From Dissophora ornata (taxonomy: Eukaryota; Mortierellomycota; Mortierellomycetes; Mortierellales; Mortierellaceae): a DNA stretch of 54,463 nt. The notes under the pieces are model-generated. The model saw only the letters and a list, made by a program, of their open reading frames with translations. It had not been told where the DNA came from and ran no database searches. The position numbers and the translations under genes were made by a program. Positions within the stretch are counted from its first letter, which is position 1; the number at the start of each line of letters is the position of its first letter. Positions 21,601 to 32,400 of this stretch are shown here, piece after piece. The stretch spans positions 1 to 54,463 of the forward strand of contig MU616694.1 of assembly GCA_025201705.1 (NCBI GenBank), in the 5' to 3' direction.

Positions 21601-24600
21601 AAATGAAGATCAATTCTCTGCGATCATGCAGGTTTTCAAGGAACTCGTGCAGTTGGTTGACGATCAGCTGGAGGAGAGGGTTAAGCTGATCCTCACTCAA
21701 ATCCTAAAGGTACTTGTTTTAGCCGCATCGCATACAGCAGTGTCTAAGAACCAAAATATTGCCGTGCTCGTAACTAATTTGACTCACATCGTTCACGAAT
21801 CCCTTTTTCAGATCCTTGAGCAGTCGCCACAGCCTTCAATCGCGTACGATTGTCTCGATTTTTTCCGCACGATATCCGATTACGGACAGTGCGGTCGATT
21901 TGTCCAGATGTGGTTGTTGGAGCATAGCCAAGTGTGGCTTCAGGAACTGTTAATGCAAGGCGAGTCCGATACACGCTTGCGTGCGCGATTGTTCTTCATA
22001 GAGCTCCTGAGCTCTGAGCGCGCATTTAACGGTTGGACCGATGAGCAGGCCGCCAATGCCTCGTTTCAGCATTTCATCCGACTGCTAGAACTGATGAAGG
22101 ATATCCCTGACGCGCTTGCATTCTACCCTGCGCATGCGCGAAGAGGTAAGCTCGCAGGCGGCGGTTATTTTTCAGGAAGGCAACTAAAGTGTAAGAACGA
22201 GTCGTAACAGTAATGGCATCCCTATTGTTATACTCATGATGTCCTAGATGATGACGACGGCAGCTGGAGATTCGTCGAGTATTTCAAAGCACTGACAGAA
22301 CTTGCCAACAGTAAAAGGGAGCGGGATTCGGTAAGTGATGTTCTTGATTTGGACGACGAACACAATCTGAAATCTACAAAGCCTATTTTTTGATGCCCTT
22401 GAGTTTCTGCCTGAATTTGCATCTAGTTCGCCAAATCTTGGTTTTTCCGCCTCTTTTTCGACATTCTTACCAGACTCGATCCGCAGCAACTCAGTCTGGA
22501 TTATGACAAGAAGGTAATTTGTGAGGACAGCTCTCTCTATATTCAGGTTGGTTTTGCCTTGTTACTTAGACGATGAAATGCCCACTGACTGACCCCGCGT
22601 GACACCACAATGGCATCATAGGAAATGATGGTGTTTTGGAACAAGATCATGATCGAAGACAGGGAAAGCGACGCTTTACTGGCGAAGTTCGAGCCTGCGG
22701 GACGGCTACTCCGGACGTTCTATGTCTGCCTCCAGCACAACCCCGCTAACATTCAATTTCATCGGGAAATCTTGCCTATCTACTTCGGCTTCGTTCTGCG
22801 CCTTTGCAAAGTGGATCCGACGTTCCATCTTGAATGGGCACGATGCCATAACTACTTATGGGCCATTGGGGCAATGAAATGGGGTGCCTTCACACAACAC
22901 GTACGTTTCCTCGTGAGATGTCTTCGTGCCTTTCATTCGTCCATATGCTAACCTCGGTTCCTTTGGTCGCTCTCTTTTAAAATAGTGCCCCGAGGAACTT
23001 ACCCAATTGCTGCAGTACACTCTGTCAGAATTGCCTCAATTCAGGCAAGAATGCTGGCGAACGCTGGCGGCCTCGGATACTCCTCGGCTCCCTACCACGC
23101 TCATGCAGTAAGATAAATCGCCATATGTGCCCTCACGAGAGACTGCCGATGAGGCCTCGTAAGAAACTAACTGAATGGGCGGTCATAGGTTGGCAAGAGC
23201 GACATTCCAGGCCGAGAATGAACTGTCAGGCGCACTTTTCTACCAGAACCGAGGCCTAGTACACTTGACAGATGTAAGTCTGCTGCAGTGGCAGAAGTTA
23301 AAAAGAAGACAATATTGTATATGTTGCATCACTAGCGTGTTCTGATCTCTTCTGTTTTTGTTGGTGTGCGACACTGATCGCTAGGCAATCAATGTCGCGG
23401 GCCATGCAGGAACGGCGACATCTGATCATGAGTTTTTTGCCGTGGAGGCGTTAACGTTGCTACATGACTACCTTTGCCACATGACCATTTGCCGTAACAC
23501 ACCAGGTACTAGGCCAACTGAGTAGCTGTTATGCTACTGAGCGAGAGTACAACCACTTTGAAATATTTTATTAACGTGGGCGTTTTTCTTACTTAATGTG
23601 TAGTATTCGCCGAAGCCATGGATCACTGGAGTAACATCCACACTGTCATAGACCTTTTGACAGGAAATTTGATGTGGACAGCGCCGCCAAAGGTGTATGC
23701 GATGTCCATCGATATTCTCGATTTGATTGCGAAGGAAGCCACGTACGCGCAGGCCGCGCCAATTCTCACGATTTTGGATAAAGCTCATTGTGAGCTGAGG
23801 TGCACGTTGGACTCGGGCGAAATGAACCAAGCTCAAGGTAAACGATATGATACATTTCTGAGGGTATCTTGACAATGACTGGATCCTCAAAATACCAATG
23901 TGAAATTGGAACTGCCTTTGACACCACCTTCAATCTTGTTCGTATTATCACGGTGTATAGTCCAGAGCATGTTTGGTGGAATCAACTCCCCGTATTGTTA
24001 TTACGGAGTGCTCGAGTCCCGTCAAGCGTTCTCTAGCGTGAGTTCACCACCGATGCGGATAGGGCCCTTGATCTTTATGCACCCAGAGCTGTTCAATAGT
24101 CTAAAGGACGAAGCATCACATGATGTCCTGGAGAAATGGTTCCAACCGTACTGGGCACTAGCGCAATCTGTATGCAAACTTGACGGTGGTCGAGAGCACA
24201 ATCCCAAATCGATCGAGCTTGGTAAGCAATGTCCAAGCTTTTAACTACTTGTAATTAAGTCCTCGTTTTTATCCTCTCATTGGATGCTGACGAATTTTGA
24301 TTGTTGTGGACATGCGGATCCCTAGCTGCTCTGCTTGCCATAGAGCAGGTCCCTGTCGGTTCCCTGGTGCATCTAGAGATCCTGTGCGCGGCTGCCGTAT
24401 CAAGCCCCAAGGACGAAGACATGAAACTGTCACTCCAGAACCCCTTTGTGACCCTTTTTATCGACCGGCTCCTGAAGCGTGAGATCTACCTTAGCAATAT
24501 GGTAGGGGCCCATTTGGGCTCATGCGCAAGTCTGCTCAAATGCAGCAACGTAGAGGAGGAACTGTTCACGACAGTCGCAGAGGAGAACTTTATGCGTGCG

Positions 24601-25144
24601 GAACGACTTTTAGGTCTGCAGAGTCAAGCTAATGGGGAGTCCAGTGAGCCAGGGGGAGAGTCGATGTTCACTGACAAGAATGCGCAGGATCTTGCCACGG
24701 TATGACCCTTATTGCCTCGAAACTTTTCAAGGATGACTCGCATGATAAATGATACTATAGTACTCAACTCTCGTCTCTCTCCTTCTCTATTACTAGGCGT
24801 TGCAAAACATTGTGATGCTGGGGATCAAGCCAGAGGGTGGGGATAAGAAAGAATCGTCTCGCTTGATGCATCTGCAAGAGAAACTGCAGACCGTTTTGCC
24901 CGAGGTCCCAGAGGCCTACAAGCAGACGCTGTTTGCTTTCCTTCCAGGGTCTACATCCGTGGCGGATACGACCAACACGCTCGCGGTTGCACATGTCGCA
25001 GTGGAAATCGGGACGTCATTAGTAGGCGAGGAGGCCCTGGATTTGCAGGGATCAGGCGATGTCACAGCAGCATCGGCACTAGTTGCAGAAGAAGAGGAAT
25101 CAATGATGACTGGAATTGTACAGGATCCTCCTTCCCTACCTTGA
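12647..25144 (+). CDS. USP34: USP34-type giant ubiquitin-specific protease
   Basis: 28 exons give 3,341 aa: 12647-13478, 13559-13796, 13883-14072, 14151-14192, 14284-14445, 14536-15014, 15106-15268, 15366-15560, 15661-15937, 16030-16176, 16231-16622, 16696-16842, 16932-17216, 17328-17552, 17644-17904, 18005-19001, 19096-19665, 19749-22145, 22248-22330, 22427-22546, 22622-22900, 22986-23107, 23189-23273, 23385-23505, 23604-23837, 23961-24221, 24326-24699, 24797-25144. The C19 peptidase removes ubiquitin from substrates. The catalytic core spans about 1696-2065: Cys1709 in NLGATCYVNS, the QMDVDEF box, CSSC zinc-ligand pair, LILHLKRFDYD, His1979 in GTADSGHYYS and WYLFND (Asn2011/Asp2012). DCEH, RLDMEPYT and VHTGTADSGHYY place it nearer USP34 than USP9X. 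The N-terminus has a long Asp/Glu tract; large alpha-helical flanks resemble armadillo-type repeats. Exon joins at 13559 and 16231 are the least certain. Confidence 0.93.
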
Positions 25145-25366
25145 TGGAAACAGAGAAGAGTGTGCTCACATCGGAGGGAAACGCTATGAAGGAACTGATT
25201 GGAGCGGAGAACAGGGAAGATATTATTGTTGTTCAACCCCAGTAGAAGAGACAGCAGCGCGTTGTGTTATTCTGTCATCAAAACACGAAAATACGATTTT
25301 TTGTCTTCGTGCACTCAGGTCATAGTTCCATAGTATCTGATAGCATTAAACATATTGCCCCTTTCA

Positions 25367-25372
25367 AATAAA
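25367..25372 (+). terminator. poly(A) signal candidate of the deubiquitinase gene
   Basis: An AATAAA hexamer 223 nt after the stop codon, followed within 10 nt by an A-run (25379-25388). It is the first exact hexamer downstream on this strand that I noticed. Confidence 0.45.
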
Positions 25373-25489
25373 TTTACTGAAAAAAAAATTAGTTATTCGG
25401 CATTTAAGCTATTCGGACTCAAGGTTATCTTGACCCCAGCTAGACTCTAATCTGACTGCCACTTTATTTTTTGTCAACAAAATGTTTAA

Positions 25490-25807
25490 TCATCCACTGT
25501 GCCAAAGCGCAGATCTGCTCGCCCTATCATAAACATCGTCTGGCCATCTGGGTGCAATACGGCGTTCAGGGATCTCGTATACTTGACCTGTTCTGTTGAA
25601 AAGAGCTTTAAGAAGTAAAATAAGAAACATTTGTCAAAAATGCATCCAAAACAGGGTCCAAAGTTGATGATTGTCTGTGCACTTACAAACCCATTTCTCA
25701 ATGCTGGAGACCGATACAAAGAGAATAGATGATATCTCTCCGACTTCCTTACACATGAAGCAATAAAGAACAACAGCACGCCGTCGAAGATCCTCCGAGA
25801 AAGTCAT
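25490..25807 (-). mobile_element. helix-turn-helix fragment of a Tc1/mariner-like transposase
   Basis: Two minus-strand exons, 25807-25687 and 25605-25490, with an 81-nt GT-AG intron, give an intact 78-aa frame. The start MTFSEDLRRRAVVLYCFM and the following KEVGEISSILFVS / SSIEKWVSLF match the N-terminal homeodomain-like DNA-binding module seen in Tc1/mariner/IS630 transposases (SEDLRWR...V..L...G.S..EI...L..S..SV.R). No DDE catalytic domain follows; the frame stops soon after RWPDDVYDR. An AATAAA on the minus strand (25463-25468) lies just past the stop. It is either a truncated transposon or a domesticated DNA-binding fragment. Family call is by pattern; confidence in the splice model is moderate because all joins are in phase. 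Confidence 0.6.
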
Positions 25808-25893
25808 GGTGGGTTAAAGTGATCAGTTGATTAAAATTTTTGTCAGAGGTTGAATAAGTCAACAATTACCTACACCACCAAGTAGAATAGAGG

Positions 25894-25941
25894 TATTCCT
25901 TACGTTTCTGCGAATTTTTTTCCGTAAAAACGTAAGGAATA
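25894..25941. repeat. inverted repeat, 19-nt arms with 10-nt loop
   Basis: Arms 25894-25912 and 25923-25941 pair over 19 positions with two mismatches; the outer 14 bases (TATTCCTTACGTTT) are a perfect match. The T-rich loop is about 10 nt. The outer ends are TA, the target site used by Tc1/mariner elements, and the hairpin lies 87 bp upstream of the transposase fragment, so it may be a solo pair of terminal repeats or a small MITE. Confidence 0.75.
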
Positions 25942-26590
25942 GGTCTAAGTTGGGTCTGAAAATACCTACATTCAAAGAATGACTTACTTAAGTCAGGAGT
26001 AGCGTTTTCATTGTATTGTAGTGAATAGTTGAATAGCCATCTATTCTAGGTTTCCAGAAGCTCTAATCAAGGTGTAAAATTTTTCTGAATTATATAAGTC
26101 ACATTTAGCGTAACAATTTAATTTTTTTTTGTGAAAGGCACAATATGTTCTATTCATAATACCAGCATCAACACAGAACGCGTACAAAAACCTGCGATCT
26201 GCAATGCGTGCATCTGCATCTTGCAACAACATCAAAAATGAAAAGCAAAAAGCAAAAAGAAAAAGAAAAAGAAAAAAGGGGGGGAGTATCTGGACCTGTC
26301 TCTCGCCATGCCCATTTCCTCGGACAATCAAAGGCGTTGCTTGCGGGCCAACCACAGATAGGTCATGAAGGTATCAATCAATAGCAGGACACTTCAATCC
26401 AACAGAGGAATCGAAAATATTTCGGCAGCTACTAATACTCGCACCATGTGATGCGCACGGACGAGAACACGCACAACGCGTCGAGTATTGGCCAATGAAA
26501 TTCATTTCCTACGAGGACATGTCCCATTTTGGAGTTACCTCGTACGATCAATATTAAGAGGGGGGTGGGGGGCTGTAAATGTTGCGCTAT
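25942..26590. other. AT-rich intergenic stretch
   Basis: No exon supported. It contains A- and T-runs and an AAAAG-rich simple tract (26235-26280). It separates the transposon remnant from the 3' end of the amidotransferase gene. Confidence 0.5.
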
Positions 26591-29045
26591 CTATATCGCT
26601 TTGGAAGAGGATCGATCTTTAGGGATCATCATCGGCAGTGAAGAAGTCTTTGCAGAAAAAATCCGGTAGTCCTCCTCAATATCACTCTCCTCATCATCCT
26701 CACAACTCTCAATCCTGCCATATTTCTTTACAGGAAGGTCTCGATCCTTCCAATGTTCGTTCTTTGACATGTCACTCATGTGCGAATATGCTGTCGACAT
26801 GGAGGAATTTGAAGATGACAATAACGGAAAATGATGCGAGGAGTGCCAAGACGACATGACTGGCGTCGACGGCGCACTGCTGTCACGACTACTGTCGCTT
26901 TCAGCGACACTGCTCGAGCCAGTAGTGCTTCCACCACCCACCATCGAGCCTCCCCGGATGTCTACTGAGCCCTCACGACCCTCCTTCTCCGCCATTTCGG
27001 GGCCATGGTGCTCATCCACTATTGGGTACATGAGCAAGTTCATTCTCGGAGTGATAACGACTGCCGTGTTTGTCGGTATCGGAAGCCAATCCGACTCCTC
27101 GAACGTCAACGGCTCCGAAGCTATTAGTACCATATCCTCCCGCTTGGCTGCCTTAACCATCTTGTAGTGACCCGGCTTATAGCACTCAAAGCGTGTTCCT
27201 GACGAATAGTACATGCTGACGGCTTCGTGGTGTTTCGAGTTGACGTAGCGGGTACAAACGACGGAGATACCATCCGTGACAGCAAAGTTCATATATGAAG
27301 GTTCAGATATACCGGCATCTTTGGACCACCTGTTGAGCTTTTCTATAGTCTTCAGGAGGGCCTCTCTGAGAATGCTGTGACAGAATGGCTCTGATTGATT
27401 GCCTTTCTCAAGCTGGCTGAGGAACACGGCGAATGCCCATTCCGAATCGGTGTTGCCGTTGACGGACAGGAAGATCTCGTCTGACAAAGACTCTTGGACT
27501 TTGCGTTTGATCTAAAAGATGTTCAACAAGGAAAAAAAAAAAAAAAGGGCACCCATGAAATGTCAGCCAATGGATTGGCAACAACAAACAAGGCAATCTC
27601 CTTCCCAGAATGAAGTGATACATGATGAGCACCGATAACCATCTCTCGAGATATATATGTCATTTCAGCCGTTGACGACGCCACAAAATGAAAGCACCAG
27701 GTGCCATTTCAAACCAATAATACACAAGTCAGCCAGTATTTTTTTTTTACTCTCGCGCCCAAGCATTCCCTTCTTTATCCAATGACTGATGGCGATCATG
27801 ATAACACAATAGGTGCATGGATGGTGTCAGAGCCGACCAGACTAGCGTAATTTTTTTTTTTTTTTGGACCCTCAACTTACCAAGTGGAAATCAGCAATGC
27901 AACCATTATGCATAAACATCAAACGTCCGTATTGCCATGGATGGCCTAATTTGACAATAATAACAGGCAACAACCATGATCAGTCATCTGTTCATTCCGC
28001 GGAAATCACTCTCAGCTCTGAGAGAGAGATGTGCAAGCTCTTCTCCCTCCTCCTTTCCCTCCTTTACAATTGCTTTCCGAAACGGAGCCTGCGCATGAAG
28101 CGCGCACATGGGCAAAGACCAGTGGACTCTTGATCTTTTCTGCCAGGCGAATCAGGTTCATATTGTTCCACGCTGGCGTGACAGACGTAAAAATGCAGGG
28201 AGCCGCGCCAGTTTCTTGATCCGGTTCAGATTCATACCAGCCTAATAAATACATCCCACAAAAAAATAATAATAATAAATAACAAAAAAAAATCGTTAGC
28301 TTTAAAAATAACGCTGCATGAGTATACATCATTGGCTATTTCCCGGAGCCGTATCTTTGTTGTCGCAGCCCATCCAGGTGTTTGGCGGTACGAATGCCCC
28401 TCATTTCTCCCAAACCCCCCCATGTTTTCAAAAACACTAAAAAAAAAAAACCAGGTGAGCTAGGGGCCCAAAGCGACAGGTAAGCCAGATAAAGAATGGA
28501 CGCGAAAAATGGATCAAGAGAGGAATGGTGTTCAAAGAGAATTGTCTTTGCCGTTGAAGACAACAGCAAGTTACTACGGGCATCTCCTCGCCTTTGCTCG
28601 TTCCAGGTGTGTGGGGAGGAAGTCCCAACACGTCCCTCACTTACCAACACCAAATCCATCGCCTACGAGCAAAGAACAGAGTTTGGTGAAACAAATAAAG
28701 TTTGTCAGTTCTCACTTTAAAATTCATGGGCTTCTTTATATTGTCACCCTTTTTGCAACTTACCATTGACACGCTGTCTGCCATCAAGCCGTAGTCTCGG
28801 ATCAGTGTATTGGTTGATGATCGAATGTGCTGGCTTTGTCAAAAGCTGCATTCAGGGATCCCATTGAGCAAGAGCGCCATTCCAAATTAGAGTTGGTTTG
28901 AGAAGGTCTCATTTTTCTTGTGGAGAAATGTGCTATGCATTCATGCCATTGAATAAAATAGAGCTTCTCGAAAAAGGAGGGGAGGAAATGGAAGCTTACA
29001 TGAGCCAACTGGATGGGTCGTCGTCCTTTGTAGAGCAACATTCGG
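26591..29045 (-). CDS. DUG3: Dug3-type class II glutamine amidotransferase
   Basis: Minus-strand exons 29045-29000, 28845-28764, 28662-28645 (18 nt), 28241-28068, 27945-27881 and 27511-26591 give about 435 residues. The family is an Ntn-type GATase class II fold; in yeast Dug3 acts with Dug2 in cytosolic glutathione breakdown. Landmarks in order: RMLLYKGRRPIQLAH, PAHSIINQ, NGDGFGVGWY, FTSVTPAWNNMNLIRLAEK, FAHVRAS, CHPWQYGRLMFMHNG and SLSDEIFLSVNGNTDSEWAF. About 130 C-terminal residues are Ser-rich and disordered. The start is unresolved: the family begins Met-Cys-Arg with Cys as nucleophile, but genomic codons before the Arg are GTG AGC. A phase-2 acceptor lies in that codon, so a tiny upstream exon ending ATGTG would restore it, but I cannot find one with a GT donor. 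Introns are long (up to 403 nt). Confidence 0.85.
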
Positions 29046-29428
29046 CTCACAGCCGCTGAGCTGAACCGTTTGATGTATGAAGAATCCAGGATGAAGTGAT
29101 TCAATTGCAATGGCAAGGTCGAAGGGTGTAGTGTTGTAGCGAGAAAGGCCACGTTGGTCTGCAATGCACTAGGGAGGGAGGGGCGGAAAGGAGGAATGTA
29201 TTATTAGAGAAAGAAAGGTGTTTCGTAGGGCCGCCTGAACAAAGAGTGATGGAGCCATGCCATGGTCGTCCTCTGCCTCCCCCTGTCTCGCTCGGGGGAA
29301 ACACATTTTAATATGTACATGATAAGAATAAGTGGAATGTTGGATGATATGGAATGCTATGCTGTGTTGTTGTGCTGTGGATGTTGGTCTTTGTGTGTTG
29401 CATCGGGACGAGTCTTGTACGATTCCTT
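29046..29428. other. short gap between kinesin 3' end and amidotransferase 5' end
   Basis: Both flanking genes are on the minus strand. The gap should hold the kinesin 3' end plus the promoter, leader and possibly the missing first mini-exon of the amidotransferase gene. An ATGTGT at 29308-29303 (minus) is the only Met-Cys start codon pair noticed, but it has no GT donor at the required phase. Confidence 0.5.
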
Positions 29429-32400
29429 TCACTTCCTTCCATAGCTCTTCTTCCGGCCTCGGGTCGGTGGAGGTGGTGGCATGCCAACCGTCTCCTCCAT
29501 CTCGTCCTCAAACACCGCCTTCTTCGCTCTCAATTTCCTCTTGCGCTTCTTGCAGGGCGTTGTCAGCACACCTCCCATCTCCTCGTGCGATACTTTCTCA
29601 AACTCCCCAGCTATGGCATCCTGATCTCCCCCAATCTGGACATTCAAAGTATCGGCAAAAGTCCTTGACCGCGACTCAGGGCTCCCTAAGACACTGCCGT
29701 ATTCGGACCCATATTCGCTGTATGATCCATGCTCGAACTCAGTAGGGCCACCACTAGTAGGAATAGTATCATCACCCCTACTCCGATTGTCCAGCCTTCC
29801 CATCAGCATGGTCTGCTTGGGGAAGAGCTCATCCTCGGATGATAGATCGTGATTCGTGTTCTGGCTATCAAACTCGTCTCCAGACGTTATATCGCTCTCC
29901 TTGCTCTGGCTGCCCAGTCCTTCCGCCAGAATGGACTTCTTGAGAAAGAACTCGTCTTCGGATGGTAGATCGCTATCCTCATCGAGAAATGGGTTGCTAA
30001 GGTCCCTTCTTGCAGCTTCCATCCTGGCGCGCTGTTGCTGCTCGTTGTCTTGCTTGAGTTGATTCTCGGGCCATAGTTTTTGGAGTGATGGGTAGAGAGA
30101 TCGAATGGGCGAAACCTCCGCAAGAGAGGTGCCAAGGTGATCTTCAATATAGTAATGGCGTTCAGAACTGGCGCGTCGTGTTCTTTGCGGTGTCCTGTAC
30201 GTATCACCGCGTTCATCGTCGTCCAATGAGTCCTTGGAATAACTGCTTCCTTCATACTCCAGCCTATTGTCACTCTGCGTAACCGGTTGCTGGATTTGGC
30301 CCTGCCCACATGCATCATCCCTGTCGATCAACAGCGTTGATGTGGCCATGGTCCTGGAGATCCGCGCTCTTTTAACAGGAGGCGCTGAGTTTGTACTGCT
30401 GAATGTTGACAGCGTACTAATTTGGTCTGCCTCGGGGTTCATCTTTCTCACGGGCCGGGTCTCCACCATTGAACGACGCTGACTACGTCTGACGGCAGGA
30501 ATTTCGATTACCACAGTTGGAAGGGATCGGCGATTCTTGCCACTTGATATAGTCGTCGGAGCAGACAGAAATAAGGCTGTCCGCGCAGAGCCCGTGGCCT
30601 CACCAACTAACACAGCTGTTGACCGACTGCTATCCTGATCAGGTTGTGGCTCAGCACTGTCTCGATCTGGCTTTCGTAATGGCTTTTGTTCCTCTTTGAC
30701 AATCGCCGGGGTGTCAGCAGCAGACACCGATGCGTCGATAGCTGCATCGTCGTCACCTTCAGGCTTTACCTCGACGGTCTCAGCGCCATCATGACTTATA
30801 GCGTAGTCGGTATATTCAATGAAATCCGTCTCAAGAATAGTGCCATCCACGAACTCCTCTTGACCGACGATATTAGTAGAGTCCAGGTCCTCGATAACGC
30901 TTTCATCGCACGTTGTTCGGTCGACGTACGCATCGTCTTGGTTTGAATCTTCATTGATGTCCTCATTCACGCTCGCTTCATCCACAAGATCTTCGCCTTC
31001 GACAATTTGGTCAATAAAATCCTCCTGCCGAAGAGCCTGCTCGACAACATACTGTTCCACCTCTTGAATGCGTCCCATATCTTCAAACGAAGCTTTTGAA
31101 CTTTCGATATCGGCAGTGGATAAATTGAGTCCATCCAGCTGAGTAGGGAGGGAATCCACGTTGACCGAGTTCAAGCCAACCGCACCATGGGGAAAAGAAG
31201 AGTCGATGAGATTGTTCGTGGAGGATGTAGCGGTAAGGTCTATGTTATTGTGAGCGACATTAGGGTTCATATTTGGAGCGTTTGCAAACCATGACTGCCA
31301 TGCGCGAATGGAGCCATTGGCTTTCTCTAGCGCTCGCTCCAATACAATCCTCTTCTCTTCGCTCTTGGCTAAAGCAATCTCAAGGCGCCGAACTTCATCA
31401 TCGCCTGATTGACCCTGCGTCTCAGCCGTCGTCATAGCTTGACAAATTTGCTCCGATGAGATATGCGAGGAAGATGCCTCATCCTGCACGTTGGTCTCAC
31501 TTTGCTCAACATCCATTGACTCAAAAGCGAGAGGGCTAGTTGACCTGGACTGTGTATCCTTCTTTGTCAAACATGTGATAGGGCTGGTCGATCTTGACTG
31601 AGTATCTTTCATCGTGCATGCGGCAAGGATCCGATCCGCTAGGTTCATCATGACCTCTTCTCGTAATTCCGTGTCCAGTGAGCAATAACGGCTCTCAGAA
31701 GCTTGCAGTTTTTCATACAAGTCGTCGACCTGATTCCGCAAAGCTAACAATAGCATGTCGGATTCTGGGGTCTGCTTGCGATGATCATCGGTCCTGTCCA
31801 GTTCAGCCGCAGTGTATGAAATGGTGCTCGAGGAGATCATAATCTTTTGCTTGATTGTGCTTGGAGCTCTTTGGACAGCGACCTTGTCGTCATTTGCACC
31901 CGGCTGTCGCACAGTCGAAACGTCCATGGCTGCCGACGAGAATCTTAAGGTCTGTATCGTTTCATCAAACTCATTCTGGAAAGGGTTGATATTGACAATC
32001 AAGCAAACTCTGGAGTCCCTTGATTGCCCATCAAGTACACTCTGAAAGAGTTGCGTCAGCTTGCTGCGATTATACGGCACAATTTGTGGACTCTAAGAGA
32101 AAAAGAAAAAAGGATCAGTCATCACACAGATGTGAGTATGTGCGTTACATGGCTAGAGCCAAGGGGCATCAGGTTACGCTTCACGTGTCAGCCTAGGAGC
32201 GCTTACTTTTGATCCACGCATTTGATTCAATCGCAGAATCTCCATGCAATGACCTAGTACCATCAAGCTGTTATTGATATCCCCGGCCTCTTTGCGTCTT
32301 TGCCCAGTGCTATTGGTGTTTCTTATGCGTTCCGAGCCAGCCAGATCCACAATCGACAATCGCGAGACGGACGTCTTTCCATTGGCCGCCGTCGCGGCCG

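Noticed and set aside
22514..22621. Earlier donor (GTAATT at 22514) for deubiquitinase exon 20.
   Set aside because: Also in frame, but the later donor after SLYIQ gives the longer, better conserved-looking join into EMMVFWNK.
26230..26280. AAAAG-rich tract as a CRISPR-like or functional repeat array.
   Set aside because: It is simple-sequence DNA without spacers in a eukaryotic context.
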